DNA of 64,000 nt from Trichuris trichiura. Taxonomy: Eukaryota; Nematoda; Enoplea; Trichinellida; Trichuridae. Positions 47,801 through 54,000 of this stretch are shown here, piece by piece. Position numbers and translations under genes: made by a program. The stretch is from the NCBI GenBank assembly GCA_037903355.1, contig JBAJFE010000045.1, positions 372,001 to 436,000 on the forward strand. Reading direction: 5' to 3'. The notes under the pieces were generated by a model. The model saw only the letters and a program-made list of their open reading frames with translations. It did not search any database and had not been told where the DNA came from. The first letter of the stretch is position 1. Each line of letters opens with the position of its first letter.

Positions 47801-48032
47801 CGGTGTCCCGACGATCTGAATAGAAGTTGGTCAGCGGACGGTCGGAAAGAGAATGGACTAACGGAAAACGTTAAGGTCGTAGGCGCAGCGCATCAACTAG
47901 TCAATGGGCGACAACGCCGAACCTACCTTTGTACTTTTCCAAATTAAGCTCATACACTTCCAAGCCTTTGACATCCGGTGGCATCGTTAAATCGGCGCCC
48001 TCGACGGGAGAGGACGATTGGCCGATTTCCAT
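5003..48032 (-). CDS. vab-10: Spectraplakin, long spectrin-rod isoform (VAB-10B / MACF1 / Shot type)
   Basis: Spectraplakins crosslink F-actin to microtubules and to adhesion sites. Reading GT-AG sites gives 42 exons whose phases all agree, 14886 coding nt and about 4961 residues. Domains in order: short acidic N-terminus (residues 1-36), CH1 (37-145), CH2 (about 160-280), plakin domain with SH3 insert (about 290-1349), about 30 spectrin repeats (1350 to about 4580), two EF hands, GAS2, and a Ser/Arg-rich tail with an SxIP motif. The start is the ATG at 48032-48030, and the stop is at 5003-5005. Introns are mostly 50-70 nt, with long ones at 39454-47753, 23458-31804 and 19976-23307. The 8.3-kb intron at 23458-31804 skips the plakin-repeat exon, so the gene makes two alternative tails, as known for vab-10 of C. 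elegans. The family assignment is secure. Individual small-exon borders are my reading and have no transcript support. Confidence 0.93.
5922..9839 (-). CDS. vab-10: Spectraplakin exon 38: distal spectrin repeats, EF hands, start of GAS2
   Basis: This is a single 3918-nt exon (1306 codons, phase 0 at both ends) after a TTGGTTTTAG acceptor. About eleven spectrin repeats each show the W/L pattern ([58 protein letters not shown]). Then come the conserved [20 protein letters not shown] block, two EF hands, and the first part of GAS2 ([16 protein letters not shown]). This final set of repeats running straight into EF-GAS2 is the standard spectraplakin arrangement. Confidence 0.93.
6060..6203 (-). 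other. Paired EF-hand calcium-binding loops
   Basis: Loop 1 is [12 protein letters not shown] (6203-6168) and loop 2 is [12 protein letters not shown] (6095-6060). Both have acidic residues at positions 1 and 12, Gly at 6 and a hydrophobic residue at 8, so both look able to bind calcium. In spectraplakins this pair sits just before the GAS2 domain and modulates the EF-GAS2 unit. Confidence 0.92.
10249..16000 (-). CDS. vab-10: Spectraplakin exons 27-37: middle of the spectrin-repeat rod
   Basis: The exons are 16000-15838, 15785-15464, 14577-14412, 14342-13239, 13182-13012, 12957-12824, 11959-11767, 11717-11079, 11034-10828, 10766-10527 and 10461-10249. Phases agree throughout; for example, exon 27 ends in phase 1 at a GTGAGC donor and is followed by a 52-nt intron. 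Repeat signatures include [38 protein letters not shown] and [19 protein letters not shown]. These repeats act as a long flexible spacer between the actin-binding head and the microtubule-binding tail. Confidence 0.85.
16458..16619 (+). pseudogene. Coding-looking fragment antisense to a spectraplakin intron
   Basis: In the 669-nt intron between exons 26 and 27, the plus strand reads [19 protein letters not shown], then [20 protein letters not shown] and LLRSLIKA, to a TAA at 16617. Codon choice and composition look coding, unlike other intron sequence here. A TTCTTACTGCTAAG acceptor-like site ends at 16460, and two in-frame ATGs lie at 16512 and 16515. It may be the last exon of a nested gene or the 3' remnant of a retrocopy. 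I do not recognise the protein. Confidence 0.35.
16670..23457 (-). CDS. vab-10: Spectraplakin exons 20-26: first part of the spectrin-repeat rod
   Basis: The exons are 23457-23308, 19975-19788, 19732-19582, 19531-18999, 18748-17832, 17748-17516 and 17212-16670. Exon 20 starts [20 protein letters not shown] in phase 0, so it joins exon 19 directly when the plakin-repeat exon is skipped. The exons encode amphipathic three-helix repeats with the usual Trp and Leu anchors ([40 protein letters not shown]). All phases agree. In exon 26 a 66-nt segment (17017-17082) has GT-AG ends and is a multiple of three, so it may be an optional intron. Confidence 0.83.
19976..23307 (-). other. Long intron between spectraplakin exons 20 and 21
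   Basis: 3.3 kb of AT-rich sequence with runs of A/T-only segments around 21.9-22.8 kb. Its flanking exons join in phase 0. I found no internal exon that fits the frame. Confidence 0.6.
23776..23801. repeat. Short (GA)n tract in the isoform-switch intron
   Basis: CAGGGCAGAGAGAGAGAGAG-type run on the plus strand, CT-rich on the gene strand, about 320 nt upstream of the first spectrin-rod exon. Confidence 0.7.
24292..31299 (-). CDS. vab-10: Giant 3'-terminal exon of isoform A: charged helix plus plakin repeats
   Basis: This is 7008 nt without an intron, about 2335 codons, ending in HYIDSL and a stop. The first 60 residues include a Cys cluster (CRKCENCHC). A charged helix follows, then the plakin-repeat array. 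The 5' border is uncertain: an AG at 31300-31301 (after GACTAGCC) and another at 31255-31256 (after CTACTAAAC) both give phase 0. Plakin-repeat domains bind intermediate filaments. Having the whole array and the stop in one exon fits the known vab-10A design. The tail after the last repeat ([14 protein letters not shown]) resembles no domain I know. Confidence 0.9.
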   Translation of the reverse strand, partial: VGSPVFSQFYLLLNKYRKHKASEIVLHRFHPSKAGVAVDEAYRFELCRKCENCHCLQEEDRRHRAMEEAARRAEDEARRRAENEAERLRRLKEEEERRRKAAEDEANRLRKLREEEEARRLAEEARRKAEAEAKRLAEEALQRAEDEARRRAAEEARRKADEEAARLRAEEEDRRRAAEEARRRREEDEARRRAQEEADRLRLLREREQALKRAEEEAHRRAEEEARRRAEEEARRKLEAKRAEEEARKLAEEGARRKAEEDARRRAEEEARRRAEDEARKRAEEEARRRAEDEARRRADEEARRRADEETRRRAGEEARRRADDEARRRAEEEARRRAEEEARRRADEEARRRADEEARRRADEEARRRADEEARRRAEEEARRRAEEEARRRAEEEARRQQKLPTLDIKTGRQYGEAMEWGEAGELEEAGDLAGVVKFSEHEEDMVMYAEETEIRTKFFELEAVKHLQTGEILTFVEAARQGVLDLKSGEFFDVVSGSRMSLEQAVQHGFVSQSLTDCLNSRYGIHCPETRESLTLLEAIQRGIYDPECRQLKNPKTGEILTLFDASRLGVITMDNVHRLIKMGVLKLPPLHLQQAIEQAVIDLQTGTFIGRFSRETLPLTEALRNGYVTLSAPSLPMIGVTLTECIEQRFIEPNTGEFLDRFSGEKISLREALSKKDPLINLETREIVHTQERRRISVGDAVLRNVINTRLNNFTDTLHRQTITLLEAYEKELIQQPMTLFDICAKGLTDSSGRFVDGGTKRRMVLLEAIADGLIDPDVPHIVDSEENEVVSLAMALERGIVSPTGEYITQDQQRTISIQEAIGAELVVCPVRYSVFDIKAVRDTKKKVILSFTEAIDEGVVMLDSKRFMDTLTNECYVFDDLKGTNLVDPLVLNALSQQSGLKEIVGNRQLIIFEAIAEGYLDPKKRVLLNRHKQHFSPRDAYEAGLISLRGAMLMSALFNVHPSLVSLGKASKPQRKRVGRPKAPPSGIKMTLGEALYQGLVDPKTRVVEGDRDMSLQEAVDVGFLDSGIEWIVPDKGTAFGPTIQESQSETVTETSQVLKPRVEPDKQVDETLTTVKRQRITETTAVGGPGGVSAYRAISSKSGHIEVPVDGLHLYAAQRQGLFDLNTGVMTVPDVQREFTFEEALELGVINGNSIKARDRRTSSFISAADAISAGILDSNGFYVDSLTGQRFSLQAAIDADLVTVEPETVASPSAKVIQFRFGPLLGSVVSFKPTGTSVHEVTEARLSFNALTGEVVDVQTNERFSLDEALRLGKVTEGDIVVTDALTERQFSFTEAEKWLVIDPSSKMYMNKRHNRICSLQEAAKQGLVSLNFGIADASSDVKETYLHRQSRKVVSTKEPVLAGPAAFVDYSLQQVIELGWYDRNTGSFTHPDTKKQMTLKQAIIKGLFNPYESTVIDPSSKEEMSLLDAIQSGLLDADAGRVRDVQSGSSYDLEEACRSGIISSGIVAQSLDALISSGRLDLSHGEVSFLDGRAPLLLHEAIANGLVNTSTIRVVDPSSNEELSFEEAVKKKVVNPSRGLVINKRTGDAVSFVQAIRSGQMKPVACADAIRYQQQLVGPPPTSIPGSVSTLTPFVPARVTKAVGKGREEVIDIGGKQVMVKVIRDEQGVEKGEYVDPETKMKFTVQLHGDPYTTRTQTSVKSTAQVQSVELSPFAELVGIDKVKDKRSGRTMTLIEAQRAGIASVDRKGKQLTKTYSVFRSDIAHALNYGIIDPTTNEKLSLEDAIKSRIVDIEALVMWHPETGERVDFAQAANVGLMDVTLAEVLPKGVCNPVNGERISIQRAIELKIINPRTGSVVNPFSNEKLSWVSILKPVYASMVMEGVYDPRKGYAVPVTRALNEGLIDVQQECYCNPITGEVLPLKEASSLGLIDESTYEAVANRSSIYDHQTGEMISLLQAVKRGLVNPHDRTVVLDKGVTVSVAKAVEDGKFPKELGRLLRRVDKWTFAEALGQGLIDVTTNQFTDPDSGRKMTISAALEQGYIDTGSVEALDGMDERNLSNVIDSDEFDENSGRIRDRKSGLYLTFRQAIERGIIDPDSLIYDVSSGRTVTLSEALYRGRIDSNGKFVDSKTGAKVNLRDAVRVGLIAVIASPMLASQAVTEAIKRRETEGFRFAIDRSLDPHVQEGSSRPSAVFEESISVKGSQPQHVFRLRRSGDPSTTAADAQADFLAYLLKESLDLNDPILKNPVTSQLTSIRDAVDNGLLDVTSGEMVNPKTGEHFSITRAVQLHLIPAKVASSIMTALNKSMEERDVVGRHSGVQQPRTTVYTREIVWEGQPSELRASDGDMSKYTTVTGVRSLHYIDSL
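24292..48032 (-). CDS. vab-10: Spectraplakin, plakin-repeat isoform (VAB-10A / plectin type)
   Basis: This isoform shares the first 19 coding exons (1349 residues: CH1, CH2, plakin domain, SH3) with the rod isoform. It then enters a single 7.0-kb exon that ends in its own stop at 24292-24294, giving about 3684 residues. Exon 19 ends in phase 0 (donor GTAAGA at 31804). Both the giant exon at 31299 and the spectrin-rod exon at 23457 begin in phase 0, so either can follow. In C. elegans the equivalent VAB-10A form links hemidesmosome-like fibrous organelles to intermediate filaments in epidermis. The same role is likely here but is inferred from family and architecture. Confidence 0.88.
24489..29967 (-). 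other. Plakin-repeat (plectin repeat) array in isoform A
   Basis: About 1800 residues of repeated units of roughly 38 residues follow the pattern G-x-(I/L/V)-D-P-x-T-G-x-x-(hydrophobic)-S/T-L-x-E-A-x-x-x-G-L/I-(I/V)-D. Clear examples are [39 protein letters not shown] and [15 protein letters not shown]. At this spacing there would be some 45 units, a number I estimate from length. Plakin repeats pack into modules that bind intermediate filaments. An unusual linker near 26580-26240 ([19 protein letters not shown]) interrupts the rhythm. Confidence 0.88.
30090..31125 (-). repeat. Minisatellite-encoded charged alpha-helix (8-residue repeat)
   Basis: About 345 residues are almost only E, A, R, D, K and L. 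From about 30570 down to 30100 the pattern is an exact octad, EEARRRAD or EEARRRAE, encoded by a 24-bp tandem repeat (on the plus strand CGCCTACGGGCTTCCT plus a variable 8 nt). At least four adjacent units near 30180-30280 are nearly identical. An octad with E and R four residues apart is typical of stable single alpha-helices (caldesmon, myosin VI/X) rather than heptad coiled coils. It sits where plectin has its coiled-coil rod, between the plakin domain and the plakin repeats. Confidence 0.9.
31805..33435 (-). CDS. vab-10: Spectraplakin exons 14-19: C-terminal plakin domain
   Basis: The exons are 33435-32903, 32813-32675, 32610-32420, 32361-32199, 32148-32065 and 32011-31805. Typical sequences are [17 protein letters not shown] across the exon 14/15 junction, [20 protein letters not shown] in exon 17, and [19 protein letters not shown] across exons 18/19; the last is a strongly conserved plakin signature. 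Phases are 0-2, 2-0, 0-2, 2-0, 0-0 and 0-0. Exon 19 ends at a GTAAGA donor. It is the branch point for the plakin-repeat exon (31299) or the spectrin rod (23457). Confidence 0.88.
33499..34239 (-). CDS. vab-10: Spectraplakin exons 11-13: plakin domain with SH3 insert
   Basis: Exon 11 is 34239-34144 ([19 protein letters not shown]). Exon 12 is 34094-33825 ([20 protein letters not shown] ... [11 protein letters not shown]). Exon 13 is 33795-33499. The SH3 fold spans the exon 12/13 junction: [10 protein letters not shown], then [20 protein letters not shown] and [12 protein letters not shown]. This matches the plakin SH3, which ends in a PS-V-x-F-x-IPPP motif. All three exons are phase 0, with donors GTTAAC, GTGAGT and GTAAAT. 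Confidence 0.9.
34297..35337 (-). CDS. vab-10: Spectraplakin exon 10: plakin domain, spectrin-like repeats 1-3
   Basis: This is a 347-codon phase-0 exon. It follows a 50-nt intron (35338-35387) whose acceptor is CTTGCAG, and its donor is GTACAT. It encodes helical repeats of the plakin domain, recognisable by [19 protein letters not shown] (compare the vertebrate motif with H-P and two-residue spacing), then [14 protein letters not shown] and [12 protein letters not shown]. In plakins this domain links the actin-binding head to membrane adhesion proteins. Confidence 0.9.
35388..35809 (-). CDS. vab-10: Spectraplakin exons 7-9: end of CH2 and start of plakin domain
   Basis: Exon 7 is 35809-35721 ([20 protein letters not shown], the invariant end of CH2). 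Exon 8 is 35663-35547 ([20 protein letters not shown]; its start could be 3 nt earlier because two AGs are adjacent). Exon 9 is 35483-35388 ([19 protein letters not shown], matching the conserved plakin motif with F-R/K-E-E-P spacing). Phases are 1-0, 0-0 and 0-0. Confidence 0.88.
36487..36775 (-). CDS. vab-10: Spectraplakin exon 6: CH2 domain
   Basis: The acceptor follows TTCTTTTCGTAG, and the donor is GTAAGT in phase 1. It encodes the CH2 half of the actin-binding domain: [20 protein letters not shown], then [20 protein letters not shown] and [15 protein letters not shown], all hallmark CH2 motifs. Both the CH1 exon 5 and the membrane exon at 37344 end in the phase this exon needs. That makes it the junction where full and CH2-only isoforms would diverge. 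Confidence 0.93.
37344..38009 (-). CDS. Putative alternative first exon with two membrane segments, upstream of CH2
   Basis: An open frame of 222 residues starts at the ATG at 38009 and ends at a GTAATA donor (37343) in phase 0, exactly the phase needed to join the CH2 exon at 36775. It lies between the CH1 and CH2 exons. Hydrophobic stretches are at about residues 6-50 (two short runs) and 104-126 ([20 protein letters not shown]), separated by a Ser/Asp-rich loop with several Cys. A basic, Arg/Lys-rich segment precedes the donor. Family knowledge: dystonin has an N-terminal transmembrane isoform, and several spectraplakins have CH2-only forms. This exon would combine both. Alternatively it is a separate small membrane-protein gene lying in the intron; the frame stays open to 37152. 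A (CT)n tract lies 160-215 nt upstream. Confidence 0.5.
38176..38226. repeat. (GA)n-rich microsatellite
   Basis: AG/AAAG-rich tract; on the minus strand it is a CT-rich tract 160-215 nt before the ATG of the putative membrane exon at 38009, where a promoter for that isoform would be expected. Confidence 0.8.
39074..39453 (-). CDS. vab-10: Spectraplakin exons 3-5: rest of CH1
   Basis: Three phase-0 exons are separated by introns of 61 and 52 nt: 39453-39358 (contains [20 protein letters not shown]), 39296-39219 ([15 protein letters not shown]) and 39166-39074 ([20 protein letters not shown], ending in WTIILHFQ). These are the canonical CH1 core motifs of the actin-binding domain (DLxDG, RFHxIQNV, KLVNIxxxDIVDGN, IWxIILHFQ). 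Donors are GTGAGT, GTAAGT and GTGAGG. The 8.3-kb intron before exon 3 carries two foldback repeats. Confidence 0.92.
42551..42851. mobile_element. Foldback insertion with near-perfect 121-bp arms and 15-bp flanking repeats
   Basis: The arms 42586-42706 and 42733-42853 are inverted copies with one mismatch in 121 and a 26-nt loop. The insertion is bounded by identical direct repeats AAGCCTTGACATGTG at 42536-42550 and 42852-42866, which look like a target-site duplication. Each arm contains the module GTCCCGTTGATAA ... CCGGAGCTTTCGGGT ... ACCCGTCTTCAGCGG, also present at 58.6 kb. It lies in the 8.3-kb intron of the spectraplakin gene. Confidence 0.75.
43187..43392. repeat. Diverged long inverted repeat (foldback or hairpin RNA candidate)
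   Basis: The arms 43187-43277 and 43303-43392 pair over about 90 nt with scattered mismatches (I judge roughly 80 percent). Shared blocks include GAAGCGTTCGGAGCCCTA, GGATCC and TTACGGAA. The loop contains a second small palindrome, CTACGAT ... ATCGTAG. It is in the same large intron as the 42.6-kb foldback but is unrelated in sequence. It may be a MITE or a long-hairpin RNA. Confidence 0.65.
45625..45705. repeat. Imperfect two-step palindrome
   Basis: The outer arms are AGCACATGGTCGG and CCGAACATGTGCT. The inner arms are GCCGCATG and CATGCGGC, around a small ATGCCAT core. It could fold as an interrupted 80-nt hairpin. It lies within the long spectraplakin intron, and its function is unknown. 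Confidence 0.4.
47754..48032 (-). CDS. vab-10: Spectraplakin exons 1-2: N-terminus and start of CH1
   Basis: Exon 1 is 48032-47927 (35 codons plus 1 nt). It starts [12 protein letters not shown], and its donor is GTAGGT. Exon 2 is 47815-47754. Its acceptor follows TTCTATTCAG, and it encodes [20 protein letters not shown], the highly conserved opening helix of the spectraplakin CH1 actin-binding domain. The exon 1/2 junction (phase 1) rebuilds an Asp codon. Upstream of the ATG there is a possible acceptor (AAGACAG at about 48053), so a 5' UTR intron or trans-splice site is possible. Confidence 0.88.
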
Positions 48033-51000
48033 TGCCACGCAGCGGAAAGGACTGTCTTAAGGTAGGAAGACCGTCGCGCGCCGCACGTACTTCCGCTGCA
48101 GCTGGTTTGCTAGTGTCGTCAATATATACGCGCAGACAGCACCAGTCACAACAGGGCAGCTACGGCAGCTATTTACACCAAACTGCGCGCGTTGGCAGAA
48201 AGCGGCGACACGAGCTGCTACAATACGGCAGAGTCTGGAAATGGGTAAGAAGATGACGGAGAGCCACTCGAAAACGATTAGCACGTAGGAAAGATGGTCA
48301 TCGTTAGCGCTAGCGCTAGCAAACGAGTCTTAATCATCGCTGCTCCAATCGGAAATATAAGTAACGAACCGTTGCTATAATCATCAACGGTCAGTTACGT
48401 GAGCACGGCAACTGGAAAGCTGATGCGTGTACGTGAAGGAATTTCAGAAACCGGCCGGCCAGCCTCGGGTCGGCCTAACTGTTTGCTTTTCGCCACGCAT
48501 CAGGCGCTGAACACACGCGCGCGCGCTAGCGACGGTGCCGCCACCTATGACAACCGCCGAAATAATGCCTGTAGCCAGCGAGGTGGAGAAGTGGGTCGTC
48601 GCCTTTGCTAATAAATGCTGGAAAATTTATTGGTACACCCTTCATTCTCATGATGGCGGCCAGGACAAGGTCATGCTAAGTGACAGCATTTCAACATGTA
48701 TGAGAAACAAGCGCCATTTGACCTTTTTCTTGTGTCAGTTTTCAAACCGCCTACAGAGGCTTCACCTTTTTGGATGAAATCCGAAAATATCCCGTCCTCA
48801 CCGGCTATGAGTGCTTGGAATAAAAGCCACATGGGATAACTGATCTCGGGCAAAGCAAAGGAAGCTGCTGGGTTGTTTACTCGACTTTTCACGCTGCTCT
48901 GAGTCATTGCCATGCCATACTGGCTCGTTCTTCAAGGATTTAAAAAGCACGCTTCTTTTCAATCCCAGGAACGCCTACGTGTAGACATGTAGTCAAAACC
49001 TATACGAACTTCCAAGAATGCGACGCGGACGAATTCGAATTTAAAATGTCGCCCAGAAGCTTTTTTTTCGCTTACGTTACTCAAGACCTCTCAACCGAAT
49101 AATTCTAGAATAACCAAGTCAAACACGCTGAACTGGTATGCAACGTCCGTTCCCTGACTTCCAACGCAACATAAGCTTACGAGGTCTCCTCCGGGATGGG
49201 ACTAACGAGAACCAATGCAAATCAACGTTTTCTTTTACTTTCGCTGAAGCGTCTGCTGGCTTCCCACTAAGTGACTAAAATCGCATTTTAAAAATCCGTT
49301 TTCTGACGATTACCATCAAAAAGGCGGCCGTCCGAAGCGGATACAGTCACTATCAGTTTCTCGCCTTTTAAGGCTTAAATCGTGCGAGAGTAAGGTTGAG
49401 AGAACAACTTTACTGAATAAACAACGATAAGGAAACTTGATCCTTTCCAAAAGGTTCTGTTCCGTTGGTAGTTACCGACGAGGCAACGTGGAAGCGCAAA
49501 AGCACTACTGGCCAACGGATGGGGAGTTGTCAACGACAAAGCAAACATTGTTAAGTGTGCCTAGGCAATAAAGGCGAAGCCTTTGGAACGAGGTGTTCCG
49601 CGGTCACCGTCGGGCCACTGCGCACAGTCTTCTCGCATTCATTGACGAGTGACCAGTCTAGCGTAGTACGCTTTTCCATTTCGGTTGCAAATCAAACAAT
49701 CACACCAATGGAGCAAAGTTGTCCCGACAAACGAAACGCTGTCGAATCGTTGTAAAAAACATTAAGTATACAATCAAAGCAAACACCGGAAGAATAACAG
49801 GTGCGTTTCATCCGCAAAATAAAAGTGTCGCTTTCGCAAAGGATAACTTTTGCTCGACGCGCACCGGACTCCATTAGGCGTAACAACAGAGCCTGCTTAA
49901 CTGGGATCCCCCAAGCGGCAAACCTAATTTTCGTCGCTACAGACTGAAGCAGCCTTTTTGTGCAAGGTATTTCGATATTTTCGCCTAATATTATTAATAT
50001 TCTTCTGGTATTACTTGGACGGACAGCATTTCTTTCTACCAGACCTTGATCACTTAAGAGGTTCGATAGAAGCTTGTTAACTTGTACGGTTAATTTTGCC
50101 ATGGAACAGAAATGCAGGCGATGAAACGCCGACTGTCGACTCCCTACGGAATTTTTCACAAAATGTAGACTCATCTCCTAGGACAAGAACGTTTGCTTCG
50201 ATTTCTCGTCCTTAGCGATGTTATGGAATTACGTTGTAACTTTCCGCTTCGTCCAGAGCATGTCAGCTGCAGTTGCCGAGCAATAGAATATAGCTGAACG
50301 AAAAAGTCTTTGAGCGAGTTGTCATTTAAAGAGGTTTGACCAAAAAACTAAAGGCGGTTCCCTGTTCCAACGGTTCCAGCGGAGGTTACAAACAAACAAC
50401 GTAGCCCTTGCAGCCCTTAACGCTTTTGCCCAGAAATCAATGAAATAGCGCTAAATGCGGACGGTTTACCGGTTTTCCCGTTTTGTCAAAATGACCAACA
50501 CGATTAGGCTATGGCGAGCTGGCCAATTTCTACGATTGCGCCGGAGAAAAACAGTTGGCTGCAAGATCGATATAGAGCAAGAAACAATAAAACCAAAGGG
50601 GGACTTTTGAAATTTTGGTTCCTTTTAGTGGAACAATCGTTGCTTCGTTTCTCTGCAGCGAATTTCGAGTTGCCCGTAGTGGTCAATGGGCGCAATTTAG
50701 GAAAGAAAGGAACCGCGACCCGTAGTCGGTTAAAAAGGAAGCACAGCGCGTTGGCAACATTCGACTTTTGAAGCGAATTGCTTCGTCATCTTTGCTTGTT
50801 TTTTAGCGAAAGAATACAATCGTACGAGGACAATGATTAGGGCAATTGCCAGCTGCGGCAACCTACGTCAATAGCGAAACTATTTAGTTTTCTGAACAAA
50901 TGCAGCTCAGTGTTCACTTCATCGGGCGCCATCACTTTTGCCACTGCTTATATAGGGCAGTGATGTTCCAGCGAGCTTTGTTTGTTTGCTCGTGAGTTCG

Positions 51001-54000
51001 ATTCAACGGCTGAGTGACGCCGGTGATGTTGAAACACTTGTTTTGAAGACTAAGCCTCCGCAAGTCGTCATGTTACGCCGAATGATAATGGCTTCTTTGA
51101 TGCCCTAACATACAATTTTCTCTTTACAGATTTTTTGATAATTTGAAATTATACTCCATCCTGCAACGAGTGATTGACGGCTGCACGCTGTGCTATTACG
51201 GATGACCTAATAGCTCGTCTCATGACTTTATTAGTGCCCAACGACTGAGTCAGACTTGTTCTGCTGATCTTTTCAACGTTATATGTTCCGTCGACCCTAA
51301 AAAAGCTCGAACGGCGCCCCTTAAACAATTGGAAAATATAACTGTTCGTCTACCTCGCGTACGATGCCTTGCAGGTGACCAAATAGCAGATGCAGTTTGC
51401 GAATGCGTGTTGCAAACTGCACCTGGCATTTGGCCAGCATGGAATCTTGAATTTGTCAGACGTCAGCATTGGCCACATGTTTTTAACTCGAAATCTGGTT
51501 CTTCAACCGAAACGCTTTCGTAGGGTTCTTACCGTTGCAGCGCTGTTGGAACAGAACAGCAAGGTTAAGCTGAGTCAAAGATTTTTGTCCTCTTTTCTTG
51601 ACCTTAATATGCACACGTCTGCAAACAAAGATTGTAACTGAAAAAAATTTAATGTTTTTTCGTCTGAGCACCGAGAAACGTCGCATTGCACGGCTGCAAA
51701 GAATGCTTTACTACCCCCGCATACACCCTGAACGCTGGGAAACAGTAGCTGAATCACGTCGCTACATTGCTCGTCAATCCATTACGCATCTTTGCGGATT
51801 TATGCCACAAATTTCTTTTTGAAAGCGTCATTTCTTGGAGCGGGACAGCGGAACTTCATGTAGGGTATATAAGTTTACTGTTAAAATTGAAACATTCAAC
51901 AGATTTGTTTTCCGCGCTTTCTTTCAAGGTTAGAGCCTTAACCGTAACAATTGAAAAAATCCACAGTCTCGATAGAATTAACTTCAATACTTTTCCTACA
52001 AAATCAGTAGAAATCAATGGCAGTGAGTTAGGGTCAAAATCTCGAACAGGTCGAAGGCATACTTCAAAATGTCGCCTTATGGCAATTCTGCATTGGCGTC
52101 TTTTAGATAAAGAATGCGTATGAGTAGAGGCGTTGTTGCACTGGTCTTGTTAGAAGTTGACGATTTAAAAAGTAAGGAAACGATGAGAGCTCTGAAAATA
52201 CTTTTGTCAGAGCTGCAAATGCTGATGGCAAATCGTGTAAGAGCCGAACGTTCCGTCCTTTCGACTTAGACTACGCATGCTTAAAAGGAAATGAGCTACG
52301 CTGGAACATGAAGCCTCGCACTACTCTCAGCGAGCTTTGCGTAACGAACCTTTGACCATTTTGATGTAGGACTAATTTTCAAAGTTACAAAAAGCATAAT
52401 CAGCCTTAGGTTAATTGTTGGAAACGACAAGACAAAAGATTTCACACAGCAGCGTCCTGGGACCGCCTACGAGAGAAAATATAATCGCTCTGCTTGCCAT
52501 GTTTGAGAAATGGAAAAATATTTACATTTCATCTTGTAGGTTTTAAAAGCATGTCGAAGTGCATATGTGCATATGTTGGCTTTCTATAGAATGCGTGGCG
52601 TTTTTAGGCAAAGTATGAAATAGCTATATTATTTTAGCAAATTGTATACTGTGCCTAGGCGTTACATAGAATACCAATAAAATTTAGGCAAAAGGCGAAT
52701 TGCATCTTTGGCAGTGAAAAATTTTATGGTCTTTTCACCTCACGCCCCCGCAAACCTATAGTTGCGACATCTTCAGGGCAAAGCACGCTGTTTTCCCGCT
52801 GCGATGTAACTGCGCTGTTCTCATATTTTGGCTTAGGCTTAAGTTAGGGCAGAACATGATAGGTGGCAAGGTTTTACGTTCAAAATACCCATTTTTTGCC
52901 CATCCATGTTGGCTATCTCCTTCTGACTTGAGCCTAAGCGTAAGAGAAAATACAAGAAAACTATAGCCGGCAAAACAGCAGAAAAGCAGCTCATTTTGTC
53001 CAGTAGGCGTCGTCGGTGTAGACTTGCAGGGAGACTGGCAAAGACTCGATTTAATGCTTTGCCGGTTTTCCATTAGGCATTGTATAGCATGCTTGATTTC
53101 TTGATGCACTGTAGACGCAGCAATCCCAAAAAAAGGCTCGATGTCTGAAGCAAAAATGTTAGGCCCCTCCAGGGATACTGGACCGGCTTCGACAATCGTT
53201 GAACACATGTCGCAGTGCTCTCAGAGCCTACAAGATAGAATAGAATACGCTGCTGTGACAGCCAGGTCCACATTAACAGCAGCGATGAGACACTTCGTGT
53301 AAAACCGAAAAACGCCACTGGAATGCGGGGGAAGGACTGAGGTCATTGACGTTCATAAACTGAACGCAGTGAAACTTATTAAATTAAGAGTAGAAGTTTC
53401 GTAAATCACCCCCATTCGTGGGTGAGAGTTTTCGATTTTTCCAGAAAGAAGTTAGCACAGTCATCATAACTGATAACAAAAAGCTGTCCGAAACTGTGAG
53501 CCACCTAAACTTAGGTAATAATGATAGAATAGCTTTCGCATAGGCTTGGTGAAATTTCATACAAAGAATATTTTCGTTATTTGTAATATATTTGAACAAG
53601 CGGCTTTTCCTTTAAACAGATCAGTTCGTCCAAACTTTCTAGCTGTTCTTCTCCATTTATAGAGGCATGACAAGCTTCGCCAATTGAAAATCTCATAATC
53701 GTAAAACTAGTTGCTTCCGTACGGGCAGCGAACAGTGCGGGTACTTTGAAAGCGTCGACATTGTCAACGTCACCCGACTGTCAAATGGAATGCATGAGCA
53801 AAACAAACAAGCTCGCTAATACATCACCGCCCTATATAAGCTTTTGCAAAAGCGATGATGCCAGACACAGTGAACGGTGAGCAATGACCATTCGTAATGC
53901 TCGGTGGATTGTTCTCGACTAAATGTCCTTACCGTCAATGTGCATCAGGCTAAACACAATTCAATCAATTCTCTATCATTAATATTATAATAACTTGCAT

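Noticed and set aside
52756..53318. Two overlapping minus-strand frames, one with a hydrophobic start
   Set aside because: Both strands are open here, no donor or acceptor gives a consistent frame, and there is no domain.
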